Assembly: GCA_934621505.1 (NCBI GenBank)
Contig: CAKTUU010000005.1
Location: forward strand, 46,256-110,255
Length of the DNA: 64,000 nt
Reading direction: 5' to 3'
Source: an uncultured Clostridia bacterium
Lineage (GTDB): Bacteria; Bacillota; Clostridia; Christensenellales; Aristaeellaceae
Below are positions 51,462 through 59,732 of the stretch, in pieces. Positions within the stretch are counted from its first letter, which is position 1, and every line of letters starts with the position of its first letter. Both the position numbers and the translations under genes were made by a program. The notes below the pieces were generated by a model. The model saw nothing but the letters and a program-made list of their open reading frames with translations. It was not told the DNA's origin and made no database searches.

Positions 51462-52499
51462 ATGGAACGAATGGTCGCGTATTTAACCGCCCGGCGGCAG
51501 ATAGAGCTGCGTCCCGCCCCCATGCCCAGGCCCGGCCCGGGCGAGGTGCTGATTCGCATGAAAGCGGTGGGCGTGTGCGGGTCGGACGTATCCTATTTTG
51601 TGAATGGACGCACCGGTGTGGGGGAAATTCGTTTTCCCCACATTCTGGGGCACGAATGCGCCGGACTGGTGGCCCAGGTGGGCGAAGGGGTGGACGGTCT
51701 GCTCCCCGGCGACCGGGTAACCACCGAGCCGGGCTATTACTGCGGCGTTTGCGACGCCTGCACCAGCGGGCGTTATAACCTGTGCCGCCATATGTCCTTT
51801 ATGGGCTCCGCCGTGGCGGACGCTTACGGCGAGGGCGCGCTGACCCAGTATACCCTGCGCCCGGCCCATCTGGTTTTTCGCCTGCCGGATAACGCCTCCT
51901 ACGAGGACGGCGCGATGCTGGAGCCCTTCTCCGTGGCGCTGCACGCGGCGCGCAGGGCGGGTTTGGGTCCCGGCGACCGGGCGGCCATTTTGGGCAGCGG
52001 TCCGATTGGAGCCAGCCTGCTGCTGGTGCTGCGGGCCATTGGCGTGCACAGCGTACTGATGACCGACATGCTGCCCAGCCGTCTGGCCAAAATGCAGGCG
52101 CTGGGCGCCAGCCGGGTATGCAATGTGGAAGGGCTGACCTTTGCGGAAACCGCCGCTCTGGCCAGCAATCTGGACGCTGTGGTGGATACCACCTGCGCGC
52201 CCCAGGCGGTGAACGCGAGCCTGCACTGGCTGAAAAAAGGCGGCCGTTTGGTGCAGGTAGGCGTGCCGTCGGGAAAAGCGGAGCTGGATTTGCAGACCCT
52301 GTTTAACCGGGGCATTGACCTGAAGCCCTCCTTCCGCTACGCCAACACCTATCCGGCGCTGCTGTCCCTGCTGGAGGCGGGAACGCTTTCCTCTCAAGGA
52401 CTGATTACTCATCGCTTTCCCTTCGAGCGCACCCAGGAGGCCTTTGATCTGGCCGCTTCCCGGGCGGAGGGCGTAATGAAGATTGTGATTACCTTCTAA
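51462..52499 (+). CDS. Zinc-dependent medium-chain dehydrogenase (polyol/threonine dehydrogenase type)
   Basis: A 345-residue MDR enzyme. Catalytic zinc ligands are C39 (GVCGSD), H64-E65 (GHECAG) and a later Glu in LEPFSVALH. The structural-zinc loop CGVCDACTSGRYNLC has the four cysteines. The Rossmann motif is ILGSGPIGAS. It resembles sorbitol/xylitol dehydrogenases. The ATG at 51462 follows GGGAGGCGG; the alternative at 51441 overlaps the SDR stop. It ends the plus-strand operon at a strong terminator. Confidence 0.88.
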   Translation: MERMVAYLTARRQIELRPAPMPRPGPGEVLIRMKAVGVCGSDVSYFVNGRTGVGEIRFPHILGHECAGLVAQVGEGVDGLLPGDRVTTEPGYYCGVCDACTSGRYNLCRHMSFMGSAVADAYGEGALTQYTLRPAHLVFRLPDNASYEDGAMLEPFSVALHAARRAGLGPGDRAAILGSGPIGASLLLVLRAIGVHSVLMTDMLPSRLAKMQALGASRVCNVEGLTFAETAALASNLDAVVDTTCAPQAVNASLHWLKKGGRLVQVGVPSGKAELDLQTLFNRGIDLKPSFRYANTYPALLSLLEAGTLSSQGLITHRFPFERTQEAFDLAASRAEGVMKIVITF

Positions 52500-52517
52500 A
52501 CCCTGGGAAACGTAAAC

Positions 52518-52556
52518 GGGAGCAGGAGCGTTTTGCCCTCCTGCTCCCGCTTTTTT
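52518..52556 (+). terminator. Terminator of the uxuA-like/rraA/SDR/MDR operon
   Basis: An 11-bp perfect stem GGGAGCAGGAG (52518-52528) / CTCCTGCTCCC (52538-52548), followed by GCTTTTTT. Confidence 0.9.
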
Positions 52557-52576
52557 CATTTGGCGGGCTGAGGGCC

Positions 52577-53668
52577 TTAGACCTCCTGGGGGAACGGCGC
52601 GGCCTTATCGCCGATTTCCCGGGCGATTTTTTGAAGCTCCTCAATGGTTTTGTCGTTTACGGGAATGCCCTGCCGCGCACGCAGCCTGCGGGATTCCACT
52701 TCCTTTTCGCCATGGGTGTAAATGCGGGGCTGGCCTTCCGCCTTTTCGGAATCCCGCAGCTTTTGCAGGTAGTCGGAAAAACTCTTGCGGATGGCCGCTT
52801 TATCGCCAAAGATGCCGTAATCCACCGCGATGAAGGACTGGCAAATGCCCGAACCGCTGCCGGTTTTGTAAATGCCGTCGGCGGTGGTGCCGCTGGCCAG
52901 AATGCCGGTAAACAATTCGCAAATCACGCCAAAGCCGTAGCCCTTGTGGCCGCCCATTTTTTCGCCGGAGCCGCCCAGGGGCAGAATGCCGCCGCCAGCC
53001 TTGGAAATGATGTTGGCCAGAATCCGGGCCGCGTCGGTGGAGTCGTGGCCGTTTTCGTCCACGCCCCAGCCCAGGGGCACCGGCTCGCCCCGCTTGGTGT
53101 ATACCTCAAACTTGCCCCGGGGCACCACGGTGGTGGCGCAGTCAAACAGGAAGGGGTAGGGGTCCGCCGGCATGCACAGAGCGATGGGATTGGTGCCGAT
53201 CATGGGCTGCTTGCCATAGGTGGGCACCATAATGGCCTCGGTATTGCACATGCTGATGCCCATCAAATCCTCGTGAGCGGCCATTTCCGCATAAAAACCG
53301 GCGATGCCGTAATGGTTGGAATTGCGCACCGTTACCGCGCCGAAGCCGCAGGTTTTGGCCTTTTGAATCGCCAGACGCATGGCCTGCTGGCCCATGACCT
53401 GCCCCATGGCGTTGTGGGCGTCTATCACGGCGGAAACAGGGCTTTCGTGCAGGGTTTCCGGCTGGGCGTGCACATCCACCATGCCGGTGGAAATTTCCTT
53501 CTGGTAGCGCACCATGCGCTGCACGCCGTGGGACTCCGTACCGTTTAAATCCGCCGCCAGCACCACCTGGGCGATTTCCTTACTTTGCTGGTCGCTGAAG
53601 CCGTGGGCCAGGAAAACCGATTCGCAAAAGTTCAGCAGCTGATGATAATCCAGATAATGATAATTCAT
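52577..53668 (-). CDS. Malate/L-lactate/ureidoglycolate dehydrogenase-family oxidoreductase
   Basis: A 363-residue member of the Ldh_2 (sulfolactate/malate/ureidoglycolate dehydrogenase) family, a fold unrelated to classical LDH. The family marks are AADLNGTESHGVQRMVRYQ, AVTVRNSNHYGIAGFYAEMAA (NAD-binding His), a ...GTNPIALCMPA... segment and MGGHKGYGFGVICELFTGI. It reduces 2-oxo acids or oxidises 2-hydroxy acids. It lies 30 nt after an MDR dehydrogenase at the end of the Liv importer operon, suggesting joint use of an imported hydroxy acid. The exact substrate is not clear. Confidence 0.9.
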   Translation of the reverse strand: MNYHYLDYHQLLNFCESVFLAHGFSDQQSKEIAQVVLAADLNGTESHGVQRMVRYQKEISTGMVDVHAQPETLHESPVSAVIDAHNAMGQVMGQQAMRLAIQKAKTCGFGAVTVRNSNHYGIAGFYAEMAAHEDLMGISMCNTEAIMVPTYGKQPMIGTNPIALCMPADPYPFLFDCATTVVPRGKFEVYTKRGEPVPLGWGVDENGHDSTDAARILANIISKAGGGILPLGGSGEKMGGHKGYGFGVICELFTGILASGTTADGIYKTGSGSGICQSFIAVDYGIFGDKAAIRKSFSDYLQKLRDSEKAEGQPRIYTHGEKEVESRRLRARQGIPVNDKTIEELQKIAREIGDKAAPFPQEV

Positions 53669-53698
53669 GGCTGTTTTCCTCCTTGGTTTTGGGGGGGC

Positions 53699-54721
53699 TT
53701 ATTCAAACAGCAGGCTGACCTTGCACACCTGCTCCGGGTGCTCCCGAATCAGGCGGATGGCTTCCTCCACCTGGGTAAAGGGGAAGGACGCGGTGCGCAT
53801 CTGCTGGGGATGAACCCGCCCGGTTTCAAACAGTTCAATCACTTCGGCAAAACGATGGTTATTCAGGCGCGAGCCCAGAACGGTGGTTTCCTTTTTGGTA
53901 AAGACCACCTGGGGAATTTGGGACGGCTGGTCCCGCAGGCCCAGCACCACCACCCTGCCCGCCGGACAGACCAAGTCCATGGCCTGGGGCACGCTGTCCA
54001 CGGAGCAGACCGAGTCCGCCGCCACCGCCACGCCCTCGCCATCGGAAAAGTCCAGCACGGCCTGCTTCAAATCCTCCCGGGTTACATCCACCACCCGGTC
54101 GGCTCCGGCCAGCCGGGCCCTCTCCAGCCGGGCGGGAACAATATCCGTCATCATGACCCGGGCGCCCCGGGCCTTGGCCACCTGCATAATGCTGATGCCA
54201 ATGGGGCCGGAGCCCATCACCAGTACGGTGTCGTCGTCGGTAATCTGGGCCCGGTGGTTGACCTGAGCGCCGATGGAGTAGGGCTCCACCATGCAGGCCA
54301 TATCGGCGGGAATTTTGCTTGTGTCAATCCGGTAGCAGGCGGCGGCGGGGGCCACCACATATTCGGCAAAGCCGCCGTCCCGGTGCACGCCGGTTACCTC
54401 TACCTGGCGGCACACGTTATGCCGGTGATGGCTGCAGGCGTAGCAATGGCCGCAGGACCGCACAGGGTCCACCGCCACCACGTCGCCGGGACGCAGACCG
54501 GTAACCTCCGGGCCCACTTCCTCAATTCTGCCGCCGTATTCGTGGCCGATGATGCGGGGATAGGTGGCCAGCGAATTGGTGCCGTTGTAAATGCCGATGT
54601 CCGACCCGCAGATGCCGCCGGAGATGACGCGGATCAGCACCTCATCCCCCCGGGTGATGCGGGGCTTTTCCACTTCGGCAATCCGAATTTCAAAGGGTTT
54701 TTCCACCACAATCGCCTTCAT
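53699..54721 (-). CDS. Zinc-dependent medium-chain dehydrogenase, LgoD/RspB-like
   Basis: A 340-residue MDR enzyme with catalytic zinc residues C38 (GICGSD), H60-E61 (GHEYGG) and a later VEPYS Glu. The structural-zinc loop is CGHCYACSHHRHNVC. The following GVHRDGGFAEY and the Rossmann VMGSGPIGIS resemble L-galactonate/L-gulonate 5-dehydrogenases (LgoD, RspB) more than threonine dehydrogenases. It is 15 nt after livF and 30 nt before the Ldh_2 gene, so the three form one transcription unit with the importer. Confidence 0.88.
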   Translation of the reverse strand: MKAIVVEKPFEIRIAEVEKPRITRGDEVLIRVISGGICGSDIGIYNGTNSLATYPRIIGHEYGGRIEEVGPEVTGLRPGDVVAVDPVRSCGHCYACSHHRHNVCRQVEVTGVHRDGGFAEYVVAPAAACYRIDTSKIPADMACMVEPYSIGAQVNHRAQITDDDTVLVMGSGPIGISIMQVAKARGARVMMTDIVPARLERARLAGADRVVDVTREDLKQAVLDFSDGEGVAVAADSVCSVDSVPQAMDLVCPAGRVVVLGLRDQPSQIPQVVFTKKETTVLGSRLNNHRFAEVIELFETGRVHPQQMRTASFPFTQVEEAIRLIREHPEQVCKVSLLFE

Positions 54722-54736
54722 GCCGTCTGTTCCTCC

Positions 54737-55450
54737 TTAGCCGCCCAAATAGGCTTTTTTGATATCGGGGCTGTCCATCAGTTCGCGGCTTTCGCCCTGA
54801 GCCACCACATGGCCCACCTCCAGCACATAGGTGCGGCTGGAAATGGACATGGCCATAAAGGCGTTCTGCTCCACAATGACCACGGGAATTTTGCGGGTCT
54901 GGTTGATGCGGGTAATAATGTCAAACATTTCATCCACAATGACGGGGGCCAGGCCCAGGGACGGTTCGTCCAGCATCAGCACCTTGGGGTCGCTCATCAG
55001 GCCGCGGGCGATGGCCAGCATCTGCTGCTCGCCGCCGGACATGGAGCCTGCCAGCTGCTTTTCCCGCTCCTTCAGGCGGGGAAACATGGCGTGCATCTGC
55101 TCAAGATGCTCCTCCATCTGGGCCTTGGTATAGCGGCGGCTGTACGCGCCCATCAGCAGGTTTTCCCGAACGGTCATGCCCATAAAGATCTCGCGGCCCT
55201 CGGGCACATACACAATTTCGTTCTGCACCACTTTATGCACAGGCTGCCCGCTGATAAGCCGCCCGTTGTATTCAATGCTGCCCTTGCGGGGCTTGTTGAT
55301 GCCCATGATGGTTTTCATCAGGGTGGTTTTGCCCGCGCCGTTCGCGCCGATGATGGAAACAATTTCGTTTTCCTCCACCTGGAAGGAAACGTCAAACAGC
55401 GCCTGCACCTTGCCGTAAAACACGTCGATTCCGTTTACATTCAGCAGCAT
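54737..55450 (-). CDS. livF: Branched-chain-type ABC importer ATPase, LivF
   Basis: A 237-residue ATPase with Walker A GANGAGKT, signature MSGGEQQMLAIARGL and Walker B VLMLDEPSLGLAP. The ending VAQGESRELMDSPDIKKAYLGG is the LivF C-terminus. It is 12 nt from livG, which it pairs with as the second nucleotide-binding subunit. Confidence 0.92.
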   Translation of the reverse strand: MLLNVNGIDVFYGKVQALFDVSFQVEENEIVSIIGANGAGKTTLMKTIMGINKPRKGSIEYNGRLISGQPVHKVVQNEIVYVPEGREIFMGMTVRENLLMGAYSRRYTKAQMEEHLEQMHAMFPRLKEREKQLAGSMSGGEQQMLAIARGLMSDPKVLMLDEPSLGLAPVIVDEMFDIITRINQTRKIPVVIVEQNAFMAMSISSRTYVLEVGHVVAQGESRELMDSPDIKKAYLGG

Positions 55451-55462
55451 GGGTTTCCCTCC

Positions 55463-56233
55463 TTATTTTTTGTATTTGTTGCCCAGATAGGCCTGAATGA
55501 CCAGGTCGTTGGACTGAATCTGCTCCGGCGTGCCCTCGGCGATTTTGGTGCCGAAGTTAATGACTGTAATGTTGTGGGAAATGTTCATGACCACGTCCAT
55601 GTTGTGCTCAATCAGGAACAGGTCCACGCCGGATTCAAACACCTTGACCAGAATATCCACAAACTCCACGCGCTCGGACGGGTTCAGACCGGCGGCGGGC
55701 TCATCCAGAAACAGCAGCTGCGGACTGGTCATCAGCGACCGGCCCAGCTCCGTCATTTTCTGGCGGCCGTAGGAAATGTTGTTCACATATTCGTCCCGCA
55801 GGCTGTACATGCCGATAAAGTCCAGAATTTCTTTGGCCTTTTCCTCCATCTGCAGCTCCTCGCGGGCGGTCTTTTTGGGGTTGACCAGGAAGGAGAAAAA
55901 GTTCTGCTCCATGTTCATGTGCATGCCCACCATCAGGTTTTCCAGCACGGTCATGGACTTGTACAGCTTCAGGTTTTGAAAGGTGCGGTTAACGCCGGTC
56001 TGGGCAATCTGATAGGCGGGCTTGTTGGTAATTTCGGTAGCCCGGTGGAATACCCGGCCCTCGCTGGAGGGGTACGCGCCGGTAATCATATTGATGGTGG
56101 TGCTTTTGCCCGAGCCGTTGGGGCCGATCAGGGCGTGAATGGTACGCTCCTGCATATCGATGGATAACTGGTTCACGGCCACCAGGCCCTGAAACCGCTT
56201 GGTCAGGTTTTCCAGCTTAAGAACGGTTGCCAT
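55463..56233 (-). CDS. livG: Branched-chain-type ABC importer ATPase, LivG
   Basis: A 256-residue ATPase with Walker A GPNGSGKST, a LivG signature NISYGRQKMTELGRSLM and Walker B LLFLDEPAAGLNPSE. The tail EGTPEQIQSNDLVIQAYLG is typical. It overlaps livM by 17 nt. The next subunits downstream are livF and two dehydrogenases. Confidence 0.92.
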   Translation of the reverse strand: MATVLKLENLTKRFQGLVAVNQLSIDMQERTIHALIGPNGSGKSTTINMITGAYPSSEGRVFHRATEITNKPAYQIAQTGVNRTFQNLKLYKSMTVLENLMVGMHMNMEQNFFSFLVNPKKTAREELQMEEKAKEILDFIGMYSLRDEYVNNISYGRQKMTELGRSLMTSPQLLFLDEPAAGLNPSERVEFVDILVKVFESGVDLFLIEHNMDVVMNISHNITVINFGTKIAEGTPEQIQSNDLVIQAYLGNKYKK

Positions 56234-57206
56234 TGCCAGCGCCTCCTTTCCGGAACAGGTTTGCCAGCGAGCTCTTTACAGAAAGCAGCACGCTGTACAT
56301 GCCGTTGGGCAGGAATACCACAAACACCAGCGTAATGATGCTGTAAATAAACCAGTAGTAGTTTTGCAAAAAGCGCAGGATTTCCGGCGTGATGGTAACC
56401 AGAATGGCGCCCAGCACGCTGCCGGGCACGGTGCCCAGGCCGCCGATGACCAGCATGATCACATAGTTGATGGAAAAATCCAGCGTATAGGTAGCGGGGT
56501 TGATGTAACGGATAAAATGGGCGTACAGCGCGCCGCCGATGCAGCCGTAAATGGCCGCCAGGGTAAAGGCCATAATTTTCAGGGACGCGATGTTTACGCC
56601 GGCGGATTCCATGGCCTCCGGGTTATCCTTGATGGCCTTGAAGGCGCGGCCCCACTTGGAATGCACCAGCCGCCAGGCCAGCAGCAGCAAAACCACCGTA
56701 ATGGCCAGGTACAGGTAGTAGTTGGACACGTTGTCCTTAAAGGTAAACCCGAACAGGCTGAAGGCGGGAATGCGGGTTACGCCCACCGCGCCGCCGGTCA
56801 GGTCGTCCAGATTGGTGATGAAGATACGCACCACCTCGGAAAAGCCGATGGTGGTCAGGGACAGATACACGCCCTTCAGGCGCAGGGAGGGGTAGCCCAG
56901 GCATACGCCGATCAGGCAGCCCATGACGATGGCGGCCAGCAGGCCCAGCCAGGGCGAGACGTTCAGTTTGGTGGACAGCAGGGCGGAGGTATACGCGCCC
57001 AGGGAGAAGATACCCGCCGTACCCATGTTCATCTGTCCGGTCAGGCCGGTGATGAAATTCAGGCCCGTTACCACAATGATATTGATGAGGCACTGGTTCA
57101 TCAGGTTGGTGTGATACTTCTTGGGGAACAGCTGCGGCAGGGCGATGGCCACGGCCAGCAGCAGCACGGCCCACAGGAAGGACAGCCATTTTTTCTTGGT
57201 TTTCAT
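56217..57206 (-). CDS. livM: Branched-chain-type ABC importer permease, LivM
   Basis: A 329-residue permease with about nine helices and the LivM segments GLNFITGLTGQMNMGTAGIFSLGAYTSAL, GYPSLRLKGVYLSLTTIGFSEVVR and an EAA-like DNPEAMESAGVNIASLKIMAF. The ATG is 11 nt after the livH stop. Confidence 0.92.
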   Translation of the reverse strand: MKTKKKWLSFLWAVLLLAVAIALPQLFPKKYHTNLMNQCLINIIVVTGLNFITGLTGQMNMGTAGIFSLGAYTSALLSTKLNVSPWLGLLAAIVMGCLIGVCLGYPSLRLKGVYLSLTTIGFSEVVRIFITNLDDLTGGAVGVTRIPAFSLFGFTFKDNVSNYYLYLAITVVLLLLAWRLVHSKWGRAFKAIKDNPEAMESAGVNIASLKIMAFTLAAIYGCIGGALYAHFIRYINPATYTLDFSINYVIMLVIGGLGTVPGSVLGAILVTITPEILRFLQNYYWFIYSIITLVFVVFLPNGMYSVLLSVKSSLANLFRKGGAGNGNRS

Positions 57207-57217
57207 AACGCCCCTCC

Positions 57218-58087
57218 TTAAATCTTTTTATGGCCCAGAATGCCGGAGGGCCGGAACAGCAGGAACAGAATCAGCAGGGCGAAGGACACACAGTCCTTGT
57301 AAATGGAGGGCAGAATCATGCTGGCAAAGTTCTCCACAACGCCCATCAGCAGGCCGCCCAAAATGGCGCCGGGCAGGTAGCCGAAGCCGCCTACCACGCC
57401 GGAGCAGAAGCCCTTGAGGCCGATCATGGTGGACATGGTGGGGTGTACGTTAAACAGGGGCACGATCAAAATGCCGATGCAGGTGCAGATGGCGGAGGAA
57501 ATGCCCACCGTCAGCGCCATGTTGACAGGCACGTTAATGCCCATCAGCCCCGCGGCGTTTTTGTTGTTGGACACGCAGCGCATGGCCATGCCCAGCTTGG
57601 ATTTTTTCAGGAAAAGGGTCAGGGCAAAGGTAATGATGGTGCAAACCACCACGATATATAGATACGGCCGGGAAATGGCCAAATCACCCACCATGAGGGT
57701 GCCCTTCAGGAAGGTATCCAGGGTGAAGGGAATGGGGCCCCAGATAAGGCGAATGCCTTCGGTAATGATTCGGCCCAGAATAACCGTGCCGATGATGGCG
57801 TACAGGTTGGTGGTCATTTTGGACAGAGGGTTGAAAATTAAAAAGGCGACGACAATACCAAACAGGAACATGGTCAGCACCGTGCAGACGATGGCCAGTT
57901 CATAGGGCAGGCCCATGCGGGCCACATAGGTTCCGGCAAAGATGTAAGCGCTGAGCATGATAAATTTATCATGGCTGAAGTTGAGCAGACCCGTCGCGTT
58001 CCAGATCAGCGTATATTCAATGGCTACCAGCGCGTAGATAAAGCCCATGGAGATACCGCTGATCAGAAGCTGTAGAACATTGCTCAT
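57218..58087 (-). CDS. livH: Branched-chain-type ABC importer permease, LivH
   Basis: A 289-residue permease. The N-terminal LLISGISMGFIYALVAIEYTLIWNATGLLNFSHDKFIML is the LivH pattern, and the coupling loop MAMRCVSNNKNAAGLMGINV follows. The start at 58087 is fixed by AAAGGAGG five bases before the ATG; the longer frame to 58174 reads the intercistronic region. It follows the binding protein across a hairpin. Confidence 0.92.
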   Translation of the reverse strand: MSNVLQLLISGISMGFIYALVAIEYTLIWNATGLLNFSHDKFIMLSAYIFAGTYVARMGLPYELAIVCTVLTMFLFGIVVAFLIFNPLSKMTTNLYAIIGTVILGRIITEGIRLIWGPIPFTLDTFLKGTLMVGDLAISRPYLYIVVVCTIITFALTLFLKKSKLGMAMRCVSNNKNAAGLMGINVPVNMALTVGISSAICTCIGILIVPLFNVHPTMSTMIGLKGFCSGVVGGFGYLPGAILGGLLMGVVENFASMILPSIYKDCVSFALLILFLLFRPSGILGHKKI

Positions 58088-58175
58088 GTCAATCCTCCTT
58101 TGGGGTAAAAATGAAGGCGATGGGATAAGGAGCGTTTTGCACGGGCCCGTCCATCGGCAATAAGACTTTTGCAAA

Positions 58176-58204
58176 GAAGGGAGGAGGATTTTCCTCCTCC
58201 CTTC
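58176..58204 (-). terminator. Intercistronic hairpin between livJ-like and livH
   Basis: A 13-bp perfect stem (58176-58188 with 58192-58204, loop TTT) is followed by TTTGC on the minus strand. It is 15 nt after the binding-protein stop and probably gives partial termination, leaving the permease genes at a lower level. Confidence 0.75.
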
Positions 58205-58219
58205 CAGGGCATATCAGGA

Positions 58220-59353
58220 TTAGTTCAGGCTGACCTTCTGCGCCACGGAGCATTCCTTGTTGGCGTCGATTTGCAGGATGAACAGGGTGGAGTTCAGCTC
58301 GCCATGCTCGTTGGCCTTCAGGCTGCCCAGCACGCAGGCAAAGCCGTCGGTAGCGGCCAGGGCTTCGCGGATGGCCTCGTGGTCGGTGCTGCCGGCACGG
58401 TTGATGGCGTCGGCGGTCAGGTAGGCGGCGGAGTAGTACATGGCGGCATAGCGTTCGGGTTCAACGCCCCAGCGCTCGAAGTAACGATCCCGGAAGTCCT
58501 TCATCACGGTGTCGTTCAAATCCAGGAAGAAGTCGGTGGAGGCGTACATGCCGGACACCTGCTCGCCGCTGACCAGGTCAAGCACCTGGGGCATGGGCAG
58601 CGCGTTGGGGCCGATGAAGGGGATGTCCTTCAGGCCCAGCTCGTTGTACTGGCGTACCACCAGGGCGCTGTCGGCGTCATGGGTGAAGGAGAACACCACG
58701 TCGGGCTGCCAGTCCTTAATCTTCAGCAGCTGGCTGGTCACGTCGGTATCCTCAGCGGTCATGCCTTCGGAATAGTATTCCAGGCCGATGGACTCGGCGA
58801 AGGCCTTGGAGGAGTTGTTGGCAGCCTTGCCATAGTCGTCGGTGATGTACATGGCGGCAATCTTCTTTGCGCCGAAGTTATCGGCGGCAAACTTCACCAT
58901 TACTTCGCCCACAGCCGCGTCAGACACGGAAATGCGGAAGAAGTATTCGTTCTGCTGGTCCAGCAGGGAGGGGCTGGTGGCGGCGGAGATAAAGGGCACG
59001 CCCGCTTCCTTATAGAACTCCATCGCAGCCAGAGCCATGGGGGAGGTGTGAGGTCCAATGCACATGGCCACATCCTGGGACAGGATGTTGTTGACGGCGG
59101 TCACAGCGCCCGCGGCGTTGCCGGTGTCGTCTACCAGGTAGATTTCCAGCTGCTTGCCGCCAAGCACGCCGCCCGCGGCGTTGATCTCGTCAAAGGCCAT
59201 GGTAATGGCCTGCTTCATGTGCAGACCGCCGGCGGCCATGGATCCGGTTTCCATGCAGGACACGCCGATCAGTACGGTATCCTCTGCCAAAGCGGGGGTC
59301 AGGCAGCACAGCGCCATCACCAGAACGAGTAGGGTGGCCAGGATCTTCTTCAT
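58220..59353 (-). CDS. Branched-chain-type ABC importer binding protein (LivJ/K family)
   Basis: A 377-residue periplasmic-type binding protein of the leucine-binding family. The signal peptide (residues 1-23) ends ALA-EDT; the nearby cysteine pair does not form a lipobox. The mature chain begins VLIGVSCMETGSMAAGGLHMKQAITMAFDEINAAGGV, then MCIGPHTSPMALAAMEFYKEAGVPFISAATSPS and VSDAAVGEVMVKFAADNFGAKKIA, the family signatures. Although named for branched-chain amino acids, such proteins also bind amides, urea and aromatic acids; the linked dehydrogenases make a hydroxy acid or sugar acid possible. Confidence 0.92.
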   Translation of the reverse strand: MKKILATLLVLVMALCCLTPALAEDTVLIGVSCMETGSMAAGGLHMKQAITMAFDEINAAGGVLGGKQLEIYLVDDTGNAAGAVTAVNNILSQDVAMCIGPHTSPMALAAMEFYKEAGVPFISAATSPSLLDQQNEYFFRISVSDAAVGEVMVKFAADNFGAKKIAAMYITDDYGKAANNSSKAFAESIGLEYYSEGMTAEDTDVTSQLLKIKDWQPDVVFSFTHDADSALVVRQYNELGLKDIPFIGPNALPMPQVLDLVSGEQVSGMYASTDFFLDLNDTVMKDFRDRYFERWGVEPERYAAMYYSAAYLTADAINRAGSTDHEAIREALAATDGFACVLGSLKANEHGELNSTLFILQIDANKECSVAQKVSLN

Positions 59354-59450
59354 GTTGGTTGCCTCCTTATAGGTTTCTTTTATTTTCCAACGCCATCTGG
59401 CGCGGGGTTCAAAATCAGCGGAGTTTTAGCGAAAAATTTCCCTGCGTTGC

Positions 59451-59479
59451 AGACAATCCACTTGGCCAAAACCTGTCAA
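59451..59479 (-). promoter_or_regulatory. Possible promoter of the Liv operon
   Basis: On the minus strand a perfect -35 TTGACA (59474-59479) is followed by 17 bases and a poor -10 TTGTCT (59451-59456), as expected for an activator-dependent promoter; an AraC regulator is divergent. No other structure is visible in the remaining part of the 379-nt gap 59354-59732, apart from the plus-strand promoter. Confidence 0.4.
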
Positions 59480-59667
59480 AAAGGGAACAAAAATCCAGCG
59501 CCTTTTGAAAACTGTTTTGGACAAACGTTCAAAAAGCTGTTACAGAATCGCTTTTTTATTCCAAAAGGAACAAAAACAGCGTTCAATTCAGAGAGAAAAT
59601 GGAAACGGGTCTCTGCTTGCTTCTTTTACATCTTAGCGGGAAAAGCCTGTCCTTTTCTTCTCTCTGA

Positions 59668-59696
59668 TTGCATTTTTTGCTCTATATTGATATACT
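59668..59696 (+). promoter_or_regulatory. Promoter of the AraC regulator
   Basis: TTGCAT (59668-59673), 17 bases and TATACT (59691-59696), 36 nt before the ATG. Confidence 0.6.
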
Positions 59697-59732
59697 CTTT
59701 TCAAAAGTACAGAAAAAAGGAGTCCAAAAAAC

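Noticed and set aside
53585..56167. An 860-codon open frame on the plus strand
   Set aside because: It is antisense to the MDR, livF and livG genes. It is rich in H, G and Q with no domain pattern, as expected for the complement of GC-rich coding sequence.
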